A DNA stretch of 64,000 nucleotides from Carallia brachiata (lineage: Eukaryota; Streptophyta; Magnoliopsida; Malpighiales; Rhizophoraceae), in NCBI GenBank assembly GCA_021464245.1, contig JADCRB010000040.1, positions 513,840-577,839 on the forward strand, given 5' to 3'. Within the stretch, counting starts at the first letter, position 1. Each line of letters starts with the position of its first letter. The position numbers were made by a program, and so were the translations under genes. Positions 34,851 to 46,418 of the stretch are shown piece after piece. The notes under the pieces were generated by a model. That model ran no database searches. It worked only from the letters and a program-made list of their open reading frames with translations, and was not told where the DNA came from.

Positions 34851-35860
34851 CTATATAAGTGAGTATAATACCATTTGGGCCTTACATCATAAATTGGATT
34901 GAACGACAAAACTGTATACAAGTTGTAATCTTCCAGAATTTCAGGTAAAATTTTATGTAATTGTTTCCCTATTCATATGAATTACAACAATCGAAATAAT
35001 TTATTTCTGCCTATTTATTTCTTTTATATGCAGACTATGGAATTCCAATTACTCAAAAATCTCAAAATCAAGAAGCCCAATGTTAGCATCAACGTACGCA
35101 TCATATGCTTACGGAAAGCAGTCAACAGACACTTAAGAACAATTTAATCAGTGTTGATATGATCCTTGCAGATGAAGAGGCACAATCTTTGCTCTCAAAT
35201 AATATTGAAACTGACTTTATATTAAACTTTATTTAATTTGCATTTTTTTTTTAGGAAAACATGATTTATGCTATAACAAAGAAATGACAGTCTAAGAGAT
35301 TTGAAAATGCAAAAACACCAAGCATCATACAACAAGTTGACTTAATGCCATTGTGGACAAATTTATCGATCAACAATCCGCATGGGGAGAAATTACTACA
35401 AGCAATGGTAGAAGGTGATAACAAAGAAGCTTGCTATATATTGGGAGTAGACGCCTTCTTCAATCGAGGAGTGTACACTATTTAACTAAAGCCGCAAAGA
35501 CATTGTCGCCTCACCATCTATATTCTACTAAAATAGCACTAATCATTGTTGAGGATATGTGAGGAACAAAGTTTTTAAGACAATAGTCAAAATGCATAAC
35601 ACCAAGTTACCTACAATAGAATTACACAATCAGTTTAGAAGAATGATTTATATTGCCTCAACAACAAATATTAAGTGGATCCTACTATGCCAAAGAGCAA
35701 GCAATTGCCATTGGAAAAAAATATTATTATGAGATAGAACACATGAAAGAACTTAAAATCACATGTACAAAATGCTCAATAAAAGTAGAGCTATATAACT
35801 TCGGTTTTACTTTGCTTGAAAATAAGGCATTACTTTTGTACCAATGATCTCTAAATCAGA
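34850..35860 (+). pseudogene. F-box-like (At2g35280-type) gene remnant
   Basis: A CTATATAAG TATA-like box at 34852 precedes a possible short leader intron (about 34945-35033) and an ATG at 35038 (MEFQLLKNLKIKK), which soon meets a stop. Further on, one frame gives LMPLWTNLSINNPHG, EKLLQAMVEGDNKEACYILG and DAFFNRG. After a frameshift near 35475 it continues as HYLTKAAKTLSPHHLYS. The pattern EKLL..C.E.GN.EA.Y.LG, then a repeat of hydrophobic-L-x-KAA, resembles plant F-box proteins of the At2g35280 group, which end in Sel1-like helices. The F-box itself is not visible. Assignment is tentative and the copy is broken. Confidence 0.35.
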
Positions 35861-38800
35861 AAAAAAAAAAAAATAAAATAATGGTACTTTTACAAATAAT
35901 TCAATATGTCTTACAAATATTTCAACGAAAGCAATGCATAGATAAAATTCCATCATCGTAATGAAGAATATTAAAGCCAATGCTAACCAGCTTGGGAAGC
36001 AAGCAATTGACAAAGGAAAAAATGAGGGGTGGGAAAAATCAACAATTAGACAGAAAGCATTGATAGAAGCATACTGTGGAAACCGCCAAAGCCCCAAAAT
36101 CCACAAGAATTGTTCGTCGAAGAGACGCATGCAACCATTGAAAATTGGAGTAATACATTCAAGGAAGCGAATATCTAGAACAAATTCCTTCCATTCTTCC
36201 CATTTTCCCCATTTATAAAATGTGCCTCCACCCATTTTTCTAAGTTTTGGTTATTTCACTAATATAAAATTCGTAGAATTGTTTCCCATAATAACATAAT
36301 GCCGCGAATTTTCTTCATGTTAGACAGAGAATAGTAATACAAACCTACCGTTGAGGTAGGGTGGAACAAAAGAAAAGGAATGAAATGCCACAAGATGATA
36401 CAGAACAAGGGGGGGGGGGGTGAGAAGATCAGAATGACTAAATGTCAAACATGAGCCAATCAAGATTCCCCTGAGGAAAAGGGAAAAGTAAAATGGATAA
36501 TGATGACAAAAATTCACTTCCACAGATAGAAGACGGAATGGATTTAACTTTTGAGGATTAATCACCACCACATCTTTTTTAAAAATTTATAAAATTGGAT
36601 TTTTTTTTTAATTTTTTCTCCCACAAAGGACCTTCAAAACGAGAACCTTTCCTTAATTCTTTCCTAATCATGTGGTAAATGAAACAAGAATAGTACCTCA
36701 TCAATATAGAAAATGAAAATATTGAAAGACATTGTCGTAGCCCCTTATTAATTGATATAAGAGAAAGATTAAGTGCATACATTTAGTAAAACAAACACAA
36801 ATTATATAGTTAATTTATTAATATTCAACAATTTGTCTATTAATAATTTAAATTATTATATACCTATTGTGATTCTGCATGACCATTAAAATTTACATTT
36901 TACATCAAATCGGTGGAAAAACTTTGACCAAAAAGGCTATTCTAAACAGCACAAATAGTAAAAAAAAAAATTCTGTCAATTCGTTACTACCTGCCAATGC
37001 ATTTAATCATCAAATTATTACTGTCTTACTAAAATCCAATGCATATTTCAAAAGTTAATTTATTGTAATTTCACATTACTATTATTATTTTAAAATAAAT
37101 ATTTTAGATAAAAATGAAGGTGAAAATCTAATAAAATTCATAATTGTTGTCATTATCTTTAATAGATTTGTTAAATAAACAAAAATACTTAATGGTACCT
37201 TTAGCTAAATCAACAAAGTTATTTTTAAATATACGTCTATACTTATCGGTCAACGAACAACTGAGCGTATAGAGAAATTTCAGCGTATCTTTAACAACTC
37301 TTTCTGAGGTTAAAGGAAAAATGAGTATTATAATCTTCCTAATTAAAGTCCAATACAAAATTTTTTAAAAGAATTGAACAAAAAAAATTCATTTCACACA
37401 TACACTCGTAGTGATTGATAATAATTTAAATTATTATTTTCACATTAAAAATACCATATTATCACATATATTAAGCAACAGGTGCATCGCACAGGGCTTG
37501 AAAGCTAGTTACATATATAAATATAGATACAAGCTACAAACTTGTAATACGATGGTGATCCATGTTTGTAAAACTGCTTAACGTTTCCACGGAGAGAAAT
37601 CCAAAGTCCAAATAGCCAGACAAGGAAGCCTTGGAAGCATAAGGCCGGACGACGAGTTCAAAATAGGAAATTCCATTGTTTTTTTTTCAATTCAAAAAAT
37701 AGAAATTAAAAAAAAAAAAAAAAAGACATCGGGCATGCGAGCTTAATTGAGTCCCCGATTGTCTCCCTAAAACAAAAAAAAAAAAAAATTGAGTCCCCGA
37801 TTGACATTTTTTTTAACTTCTTCATAAAAAAAAAATCCACAACACCGGCAATAATGTCAACAACTCTTTACACTCAAACACAACATATTAAATCTATTCT
37901 TTAAAAGAAAAAATATTTATGAGCATATATTAAAAATATCATAAAATATCTGTATTATAATAATTAATATTTTTTTATATAATTGTAATAATAGAATATA
38001 AAATAAAAAATATTATAAAAAAATATATTAATTATTATAATATAAATACTATATGACTGTATTAGAGCCTTTCTTCAAAATCATGACGAAAGGCTGCCGA
38101 AGGTATTGGAAACCTAGACTGATGAGACGGGAGACAAGTCGGGCGGTGAAATCCCCTTTGATTGTGCAATTGAGTATATTATCATCATATATTTCCAATA
38201 GCCATGCCCGTACAGAAACAAAACTGAAAAAGCGTAACGCGCAAAGGCGCGATTAAAAAGTTAGACAGAACCGCTGCTGCTGGTTGCGTGGTTCTAGGGA
38301 TGCAAGCATCTGCATCTGGCCAACTTTACGGTTTTTTTTATACAAAAATGGGGACAATTTTTTTTACTTAAAATTATTTAATATTCAGTTAATTAAATTA
38401 ATTAATATATGTTAATTTGAACTGAATTTTAAAAGATAATAAAATTTTTTTAATAAATATTTATTACAATTATATTTTTAAGACTTGATTTTAAAATATC
38501 TAATTAAATGATAATCGACGCTGTTATCCGTACCCATTTTGATAGAAGTGTAGGATGTTAGTGTTTTTTTCTGTTGATGTTTTTAAAAAAATGGAAATAA
38601 AAAGGAGAGGAAATTGAAACCGAAAATTAATTAAATTTGGTGTCCCTCCTTCGCCCTTCTGGCTCTGGCCTGCCTGCCTGTGACCCGACCATGATTTCAA
38701 TGCTTTTTCAGTTGTTCTTTTTTGAAATTTCTGTGTGTTAAAATTTTCTTTTATTATTAATTAATTTCCAATCTTGTGGAGGAAATGCACGCACCCACAC

Positions 38801-38900
38801 CGTCCCCAACAGTCGGATGTAGACATTACTTTCTAGACCCGAGAAACCGATATTTCTTAGAGGAGCGATGACAACAACATAACAATAATAATAATAATAA
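35861..38900. other. Intergenic; possible Helitron 3' end inside
   Basis: AT-rich DNA without a credible gene. It contains a run of twelve G (36409-36420), AT-rich palindromic stretches (37900-38045), and the Helitron-like terminus listed separately. The frame at 38053-38256 has no recognisable product. Confidence 0.35.
37482..37508 (+). mobile_element. Possible Helitron 3' terminus
   Basis: GTGCATCGCAC (37482-37492) can form a small hairpin and is followed 12 bases later by CTAG, then T. This matches the known Helitron 3' end layout (hairpin, then CTRR, inserted before T). I could not find the matching 5' TC end, so only the terminus is claimed. Confidence 0.35.
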
Positions 38901-38907
38901 TAATAAC
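38880..38907. repeat. (ATA)n microsatellite in the promoter region of the C2 gene
   Basis: About eight ATA/AAT units roughly 260 bp upstream of the start codon at 39165. Confidence 0.7.
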
Positions 38908-39164
38908 TTTTATAGTTTCGGATCCCAAATTGTTCGTCATCCATATCTGGTTTCATCCTCGTCTGCGCGAATTATTGAATTTCCTGTAAGCCATCGCTTT
39001 CACTCTCTCTGTGTGTGCATTGATGCTTTTGGCTTACTCGCCGATCAGAATTATTCCTTTTTTGCGTAGTTTCTTTTGAAGGGAATTTTCAGGAGCCGCG
39101 GTTTTATTTTCTTCTTGTTTTTTTTTTTTTGGTCATAAGGAAATTTTGTTTGGAATCCCGGAAA

Positions 39165-42100
39165 ATGGGGCTGATTTCTGGAATGCTTTTGGGGATGATC
39201 TTCGGGATCGCGCTGATGGCCGGATGGAAGCATATGATGGCTTACCGAAGCACTAAGCGAATTGCGAAGGTGCGTTCGTCTCTTCTTCTTCTTCTTCTTT
39301 TTTTTTAATTCATTCCCCTGTAACAAAGTGGTATAGGAAAGACTGGCTGAAATGTACAAGCTAGCATTTCTTTGACTAAACTGTCGGCGAAGTGTGGTAG
39401 ATATGATGAAGTGATTCAACTATGGTGAACGGAATGGATGATTGGATATCTGGTGGTCTGGCAAAGGATGCTGCAGATCAAAACTGAGATTTGACTGCAT
39501 TCACTATCTTGACTTTTTTATTTTTGTTCATTCTGTAGGCAGCTGATATAAAACTTCTTGGATCCCTCAACAGAGATGACTTGAAGAAAATATGTGGTGA
39601 TAATTTTCCTGAGTGGATATCCTTCCCTGTCTTTGAACAGGTCAGTTTTTTTTTTTTAAGCTTAATTAAATTTTCGACATTTTAGATGGTTTTTGGTTCC
39701 TTGGAGTTATATGTTAGATGGTTTATGAGACTCTGAAAATTTGTTCTTCTTACAATCTCGAATTTCTTGGTATCTGCCATGTCTATGATGGGATAGGGAA
39801 CACGGTGATTACGATTTTGAGCTATTAGCTATTTTTGAGGCATCAATCTGTTCCACCTATTGGAAAGTTTTATTGAACATAATGCTTAGCCTTCATTTGT
39901 GTAGTCACTGTTTTGTTTCCTTTGGAAGCATTTTACACTGGACTTGTTAGCCATTAATCCCGAATCTTCTTGCAACATAACAAGAGGCGTTGTTGACCAT
40001 GGCAACTGATCTTCAATTCAAGATTTAAGTTTCTGTTGAATTTTCTCTAGCTGTTTGGCTGGTTTAATCTTTTTTCTGTTGATTTCCTTTTGCAGGTGAA
40101 ATGGCTGAACAAGCAATTGAGCAAGTTATGGCCTTTTATTGCGGATGTAAGCTTCTTGTTAATCTTGTCATGTACAGCACTATATTTGCTGCAGCTAATA
40201 TAAATTTTGCCAGCATAATTTGGTTGGTCTTGCTTAACCTTAGGAGCATTTCTTTTCTGCATTTTGGTTAACCATTTTTGTACCATGAAATTGATATTGT
40301 TTATTGTACGATGTACTTGAGTAGTTTCTTTTTTTTCTTTTTTTGTTCATCGTCTGCTGTTTTTATGGATGTTATAATTAAGGAATGTCAAGAAAGGACG
40401 ACAACTATGTATCAATGACTTGTAAAGAGCTGTAATGTGCATATCAAAGATTTTGGAAAGCTGTAACAATCTTGTAAGAGACATTTGGTATTAAGCTCAA
40501 GATTGGCGGATGTCTTTGTTTGCAGGCAGCTACAATGGTTGTTAAAGAATCTGTTGAACCCCTTTTGGAAGACTATCGACCCCCGGGAATTACATCATTG
40601 AAGTTTAATAAATTCTCTCTGGGGACTGTGCCACCCAAGATTGAAGGTATAAGACAAAACTCCTCCCATCTTGCACACTTCAATGCAGCTCATTGACATT
40701 CCCTACTGTCTAGAATATTTATTTAGATGCATTTCCTTGTTCATTCTCTAGTTGCACTTCCATGCACCTTTCTTTTGCTTTACTCTACATTTTCTTGTTG
40801 GCTTGGTGTCATGCTTTATTAATGCACAAATGCAGGCATTCGTGTTCAGAGTCTCAAGAAAGGTCAAATCATTATGGATATCGACTTCCGATGGGGTGGT
40901 GATCCAAGCATTATTCTAGGTGTTGAGGCTGCACTTGTTGCTTCCATACCCATTCAGGTTGGTGCATTGACTTTTTTATGGTATTTCAATTCAAGTTTTC
41001 TTGTGGTATTTTGTGAAAAATTCCATGGTAAACTATGCTGCAGTTGAAAGACCTTGAAGTTTACACTGTTATTCGTGTTATCTTCCAACTAGCTGAAGAG
41101 ATACCATGCATCTCTGCTGTTGTTGTTGCGCTACTTTCTGAGGTAGGTCCTGAAAATTTCACGTTGCTTTCTGATATCAGAACGATTTTGCCGGAATGCT
41201 GTATGAATTTTCAACTTAATGTCTATGTTCTAACTTTCACAATGGACACTTTGCATTTGTGGATTTGTACAGAACAATCTCTTATTTGAGGAACATGCAT
41301 TCTAATTTATTATTTAGTGAGGCTGATTGGACATTTTGATGTATGTTTATCGTATAGCAGTATTGTGATTGTCATAAGTAGAGTTAGAAATGACAGACTA
41401 AAGTCACATCCATTGATTTGCGTGGATGATTTGTGCCACCTATTTCCTTACAGAAAATTATATATTTTTCAACTCACATTGGTGAATTCTGCATATCCCC
41501 TGTCTACTTGTTGTCTTTGGTGATCTTTGAGGACACGGTCAGCTTAGAGGCCATGATTTTAGGAAGTTATTGATTTTGGCACATTCAATGCAAGGATTAC
41601 TATTACAGATTTATCTTCCCAGTTTTGGTTTGTCCTTCTCTCTTGTTTGGATAAACAACCCTCTCTCAACCCTTGCAAAGTAGGGATCCTTACGTGCAGG
41701 GGATACCTCTCTCTTTTGCCAAGAAGATTTATAATCTATAACAACACAAGCTGGTCCTATTCATTACATCTTTGTAAGGTGGGCAATGGGTGAAGTGTGA
41801 CCTAGTTTTACATCATCTTGAGTATATTATTTTGTCGCAGTTGTCACCTTTCATGAAATGTGGCTGTTTTGTGGTTAGTTTAAAGAATTCATCTGAGTTC
41901 TTTATGTTGTGGTTGATATTGGATTACTTTAGTACAGATATTCTAGCTAGTTTTTTTTTTTTTTTTATTTGGAGCAATATCTAGTATCTTATTTTACTTT
42001 TGTTTTCAATATGTATTGTCAGTGTGTCAACCTTGTGATTGATGACTTTATTATCAGTTACGTTCCTTTTGATATGACTGAATTTCTTTTGCATCCACCA

Positions 42101-44168
42101 GCCAAAGCCTAAAATTGACTATGTTCTGAAAGCTGTCGGTGGAAGCTTGTCAGCCATTCCTGGACTCTCAGATATGATAGACGTAAGCTTTCTTTCTTTC
42201 ATTGTTTTATTTTCTATTTTATTTCCTTTTCTTTCTATATTCGCTTAACGTGTTAGTAATCTTACTTACTCTGCTATTTACATGTCATTTAATAGGACAC
42301 TGTGGATTCAATAGTCACAGATATGCTTCAGTGGCCTCACAGGATTGTTGTTCCAATTGGTGGCATACCTGTTGATACAAGGTAACCATGTCTGTTATAA
42401 TCTTTGTTTGAAGCTACCAATAGTTGGTAGGTGTATTGGTTATATATTGCAGTGAGCTTAATTTTGAATCTAGTTTCAAATTTTCAAATAATACTCTTGA
42501 AATATCTTGTCCCCTTCTCTCCCAGTGATTTGTGTTTCAGTGTTTTCATGCTCTATGTTTATCTTTCTCTAACACTATGTATTAAAACTGGCGTGGTGGG
42601 TGGTGGGTTAATGCAGTGACCTGGAGCTCAAGCCTCAAGGAAAGCTCGATGTGACAGTAGTGAAAGCAAACGATTTGAAGAACATGGAAATGATTGGAAA
42701 ATCTGATCCTTATGTGGTTTTACACATTCGACCAATGTTCAAGGTTAAATCACATGTCATTGAGAACAACCTGAATCCCATTTGGAACCAGACATTTGAG
42801 TTGATTGCTGAAGACAAGGAGACGCAGTCACTTATTCTTGAGGTGGGAAATTTGTCCTTATGTATACCATTCTCAAGTTCCAGTATATGATTATTTTGTA
42901 CATTCTGGTGGAGCCTTCACGTTGACACGATCATATATAATCCCCTAGCTTGGACTTATCAGATACCTATTTTGGAACCTGCCATGATTTCTGGATTTCT
43001 TCCTTTCAATCCGTCTCCATTTTTTGGAGCGGGGATGATTGGACCAGCAAATCCAAGTGTTGAGTGATTCACAGTATTTCTAACCCATGTTTTACTTGAA
43101 TCTCATGCAACTCAATCAACCTAGCATTCAGTCAAGTACATATATCTTTCTTGATTGATTTTTCTTCTTTTTTTCGCTTAAATATTTTGCAGAAATCTTG
43201 TGGCTTTCTGTGAAAAGTTGTCAATTGTCTTTAAGCCAATATGCATGGAATTACGTTCTCTCCTTGTGATTCCCACAGGGTTTTTAATTTTTTCTTCTCC
43301 CTATTGACTCTCTTTTTAACAGGTTTTTGACAAGGATATCGGGCAAGATAAGAGATTGGGAATAGTAAAATTACCTTTAATTGATCTCCAGGCTGAAACT
43401 TGGAAAGAGTTGGAGTTGAGACTGCTTCCGTCTCTTGACATGTTGAAGGTTAAGGATAAGAAGGATAGAGGAACTCTGACAATTAAGGTAGAAATTCTTC
43501 ATATATATATATATATATATATTTTTTTTTTAATGTTGATTGATTATGTAGGTTCCTACTTCACTTATTACCTATTGAGTCCTGAGTTTTTATCACTTAA
43601 TTTAATAGAGAAGTTCACGGGACATCTGTCCTTTGTTTTGTGATGCCATCTTCTTTTAGAATGCTATGCTGTGGGACTTTTTGCTCTTCCTTCACATTTC
43701 TTGTGCCTCTTGATTCGTTGCCTCTTGAATAGAGCATGTATTCACCTTGATTTGCAGGTCTTTTATCATGAATATAACAAGGAGGAGCAGCTGGCTGCTT
43801 TAGAAGTAGAGAAGAAGATCATAGAAGAAAGAAAGAAACTGAAAGAGGCAGGAGTTATCAATAGCACAATGGATGCACTTGATGGAGCTGTGTCACTGGT
43901 GGGATCTGGTGTCGGAATGGTGGGCACTGGTATTGGTGCTGGAGTTGGTCTTGTTGGAACTGGCATTGGTGCTGGAGTTGGGATTGTGGGAAGTGGCGTA
44001 GGTGCTGGGGTTGGTCTTGTTGGAAGTGGTCTAGGAGCCGTTGGCAGTGGGTTGAGCAAAGCAGGAAAGTTTATGGGCAGGACCATCACTGGGCAGTCCA
44101 GCAAGAAAAGTGGCACCACAACTCCAGTCAATAGCACGCAAGAAAATGGAGGAGCCAAGCCACTGTAG
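39165..44168 (+). CDS. CLB1: Synaptotagmin-like SMP-C2 protein (CLB1/SYT7 type)
   Basis: Eleven exons with GT-AG introns: 39165-39269, 39539-39640, 40096-40146, 40526-40646, 40836-40957, 41044-41142, 42102-42182, 42296-42381, 42617-42842, 43323-43487, 43758-44168. They join in frame to 522 residues, close to Arabidopsis CLB1/NTMC2T4 (about 510). Residues 1-21 form a membrane anchor. About 66-250 is the SMP lipid-transfer domain (EPLLEDYRPPGITSLKF and AVGGSLSAIPGLSDM blocks). About 262-370 is one C2 domain with D275, D286, D334, D336 and D340 placed as calcium ligands. A short coiled coil (about 391-418) and a glycine-rich repeat (about 424-486) follow. Known members sit at ER-plasma membrane contacts, bind lipid and calcium, and CLB1 has been reported to affect stress responses. 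The start fits the family's MGLIS opening. No break seen. Confidence 0.93.
43499..43522. repeat. (TA)n microsatellite in an intron of the C2 gene
   Basis: A TA run about 12 bp downstream of the donor site of intron 10, followed by a T run. Confidence 0.7.
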
Positions 44169-44340
44169 TTATTCACTGAGGCAGATGAATTTGGTCTTTT
44201 GCTTGGGTTCAATACTGAATTTAGATTTCGAAGATTTATTATGCTTTCTGTGCTTGAGAATGTGCGTACATTCCCGTTGTTTGTGCAAATCTAGCTTGTT
44301 ACCTGTTATTCTCCATCCCCAAAGGTGTACAAAATAAGCT
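44169..44340 (+). other. Probable 3' untranslated region of the C2 gene
   Basis: This follows the TAG at 44166-44168. It is T-rich and ends near AAAATAAGC (about 44329), a plausible polyadenylation area. Inferred only from position and composition. Confidence 0.4.
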
Positions 44341-44517
44341 AATTGTTTAGCCTATGCATATGTAATTACCTGGTGAAGCTGTAGTTGTTACGGAGTAGAT
44401 ATTTTTTTTTTTTTTTTTTCTAACTTGTCTAAAAGGAAGGGGCAATTGACTTCAAACAGCGTTACTGTATCCTCCAAGTTAGCAATCTTTCAGCCCTGCA
44501 CACAAGCCACGAATACT

Positions 44518-44983
44518 GTGTTTAAGAGGGAAAAATGGGAGAGCGAGAGGAAAGTGAAAGGGTTAAGGTAAATTATTATATTTAGAAAATATCTGAAAAG
44601 TGTGAGAGAGAAAAGTTTTTAATTTTCATAATCTTTCATACCCTGTCAAAATTAATTATCTTAAAAATAGAAAGAAAACTGTTAGTTTTCACATTAAATT
44701 TATTAAATGATTCAATTACCTTTTATATAATTTAAAAATTATAATTTTATTTAAACAAAATATTTTAATAAAATTAATTATTAAAGATAAAATTATTATT
44801 TTATCATATTTTATGTTCTTCTCTACTTTTCACTCTTTTTTAAAAAAAAAATAATTTTTTTATTTCTCATCACTTCTTTTTAAATATAAGAAAAGATAGA
44901 AAATTTTTTTTTTCTAATGACCATTTCCTTCACTTTCCTTTCTCTTACTTTTCTTTTTCTAAAAAATTTTATCCAAACACATC
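44518..44983. mobile_element. Possible MITE with AG-rich inverted ends
   Basis: The left end reads CTGTGTTTAAGAGGGAAAAA. The right end, on the other strand, reads CTGATGTGTTTGGATAAAA, and both continue into purine-rich arms containing GAAAGTGAA. The centre is AT-rich. The edges are approximate and no clear target duplication was found. Confidence 0.45.
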
Positions 44984-45554
44984 AGAAGGACAAAAAACCC
45001 CATGCGTTCAAAAGAACAAAAAGCTACATTCATCAAAGATATCTTTGCTTGTCAAGGGACTGGACGCTGCCAAATGTACACTAGAACCCCACAATTATCT
45101 CCATGGCTAGTTCTCCCTGATTTGCTGTGAACGAGGTTTCTGAGGGACTAAGGGCTATGTCTAAGCTGATTAGCTCTTAAAATTGGGGATAATGTTAGGG
45201 TTTAAATTTGTGTTGAAATGGTTGAATTTGTCTTGTTTGTAAGGTCATGAGAGGTGCCAAGAATGAACGATTCCAGCTTAATGAAATAGAAGAGTTTAAA
45301 GCAGTCTTTTGGGATACTTAACTTGACTGCTCCATTTGTGAATTTCATTTTTCATATCTTTAAGACTTATTCGGTTCCATCAAAACGTGTTTGCCATCTC
45401 TTCTCTTTTACTCTAATTAAACTTGGAATCTTTACCATACATTTTAGCTTTTCTCCCCAACAAAGGTGTACTTTCGCCAGCCCCACCAAATTTCCTTTCA
45501 CCGAAAAATTGTTCTTGCTTCCCCAAGAAGGTTGCGCCTCAGATTCGCAACGAT

Positions 45555-45812
45555 TCGTTTGTTTATTGTAAAATATTTATAAAAAATTTATAAATAAAAA
45601 TATTTTTAATAAAAATAATAATTTTTCTTTATTATTTATTTATAATACAGTTTATATTTTCTTTAAAAATAATTTTAACTCTAGAAAAAAAATTTATTTT
45701 ATTTAAAAATTTAAAAAAATTTCTAAATTTTATTTATGTAAAATATTTTCTATAAAATAAATAAAATTTTTTTATAAAATATTTATATATAAAATAAACA
45801 CAATTTAATTAT
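45555..45812. mobile_element. Possible AT-rich MITE
   Basis: The left end TTTGTTTATTGTAAAATATT and the right end (reverse strand TTGTGTTTATTTTATATATA) are similar inverted repeats enclosing nearly pure A+T. It lies about 400 bp upstream of the URT1 start codon. The assignment rests on the terminal similarity alone. Confidence 0.4.
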
Positions 45813-46212
45813 GAGGAGGAAATCACGTGCCTTCAAAATGGTCAAATTGCCCTCCGCCATGACCAAAACGACTGACATCGGAGTCAAGATGACTTGTAAA
45901 GGAATGTAATAAGACAAAGTCCGTACGATAACAATGGTGGGTTCTGACTCGAACAGCATCATTAGATGGTCGTGATTAAGAATTTGGTACTAGAGAGAGG
46001 ACTTTGTGTACGAGCGAATACACTGGAATTTTATTTCCCACCTCCCTAGAGATATTATCCGCAACAAAGTCTAATAACTCGTTGTATTAAATAAAATACA
46101 TAAATAAATAAATATTGGCTTGATTGACTTAGCAGACGAGAACCTTCGCTCTGTTTAGCAGAGTGCAGTCGCCTACTGTAAAACCTCGTTTAATTTTAAT
46201 TAAATTAATAAT

Positions 46213-46380
46213 ATGTCTGGCGGTGGCAAGGACGCGCCGCCGGTGCAGCGAGCGGCGAATGGCGGCGAATTCCTACTCTCTTTGCTTCAAAGACCCAACC
46301 AGCACCAGTCCCAAACATCCCTACCGCCACACTCTCAATTACTCTCTGGAGCCCCTGCTCTTATGACTCCGCCGCCACGA

Positions 46381-46418
<38 letters not shown>

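Noticed and set aside
35807..36235. 142-codon minus-strand frame
   Set aside because: Phe-rich, with no family pattern. It overlaps a decayed region and starts with no gene-like context.
36409..36420. Run of twelve G
   Set aside because: A single homopolymer, with no other G tracts nearby to form a quadruplex. It may be a sequencing artefact.
38053..38256. 67-codon basic frame
   Set aside because: No family pattern, no codon or splice support, and isolated in AT-rich DNA.
39051..39419. 122-codon minus-strand frame
   Set aside because: It lies opposite exon 1 and intron 1 of the SMP-C2 gene and contains a poly-Lys run from a T tract. No homology seen.
43766..44212. 148-codon minus-strand frame, Pro/Thr-rich
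   Set aside because: It is the complement of the glycine-rich repeat of the SMP-C2 gene. The repeat keeps all antisense codons open.
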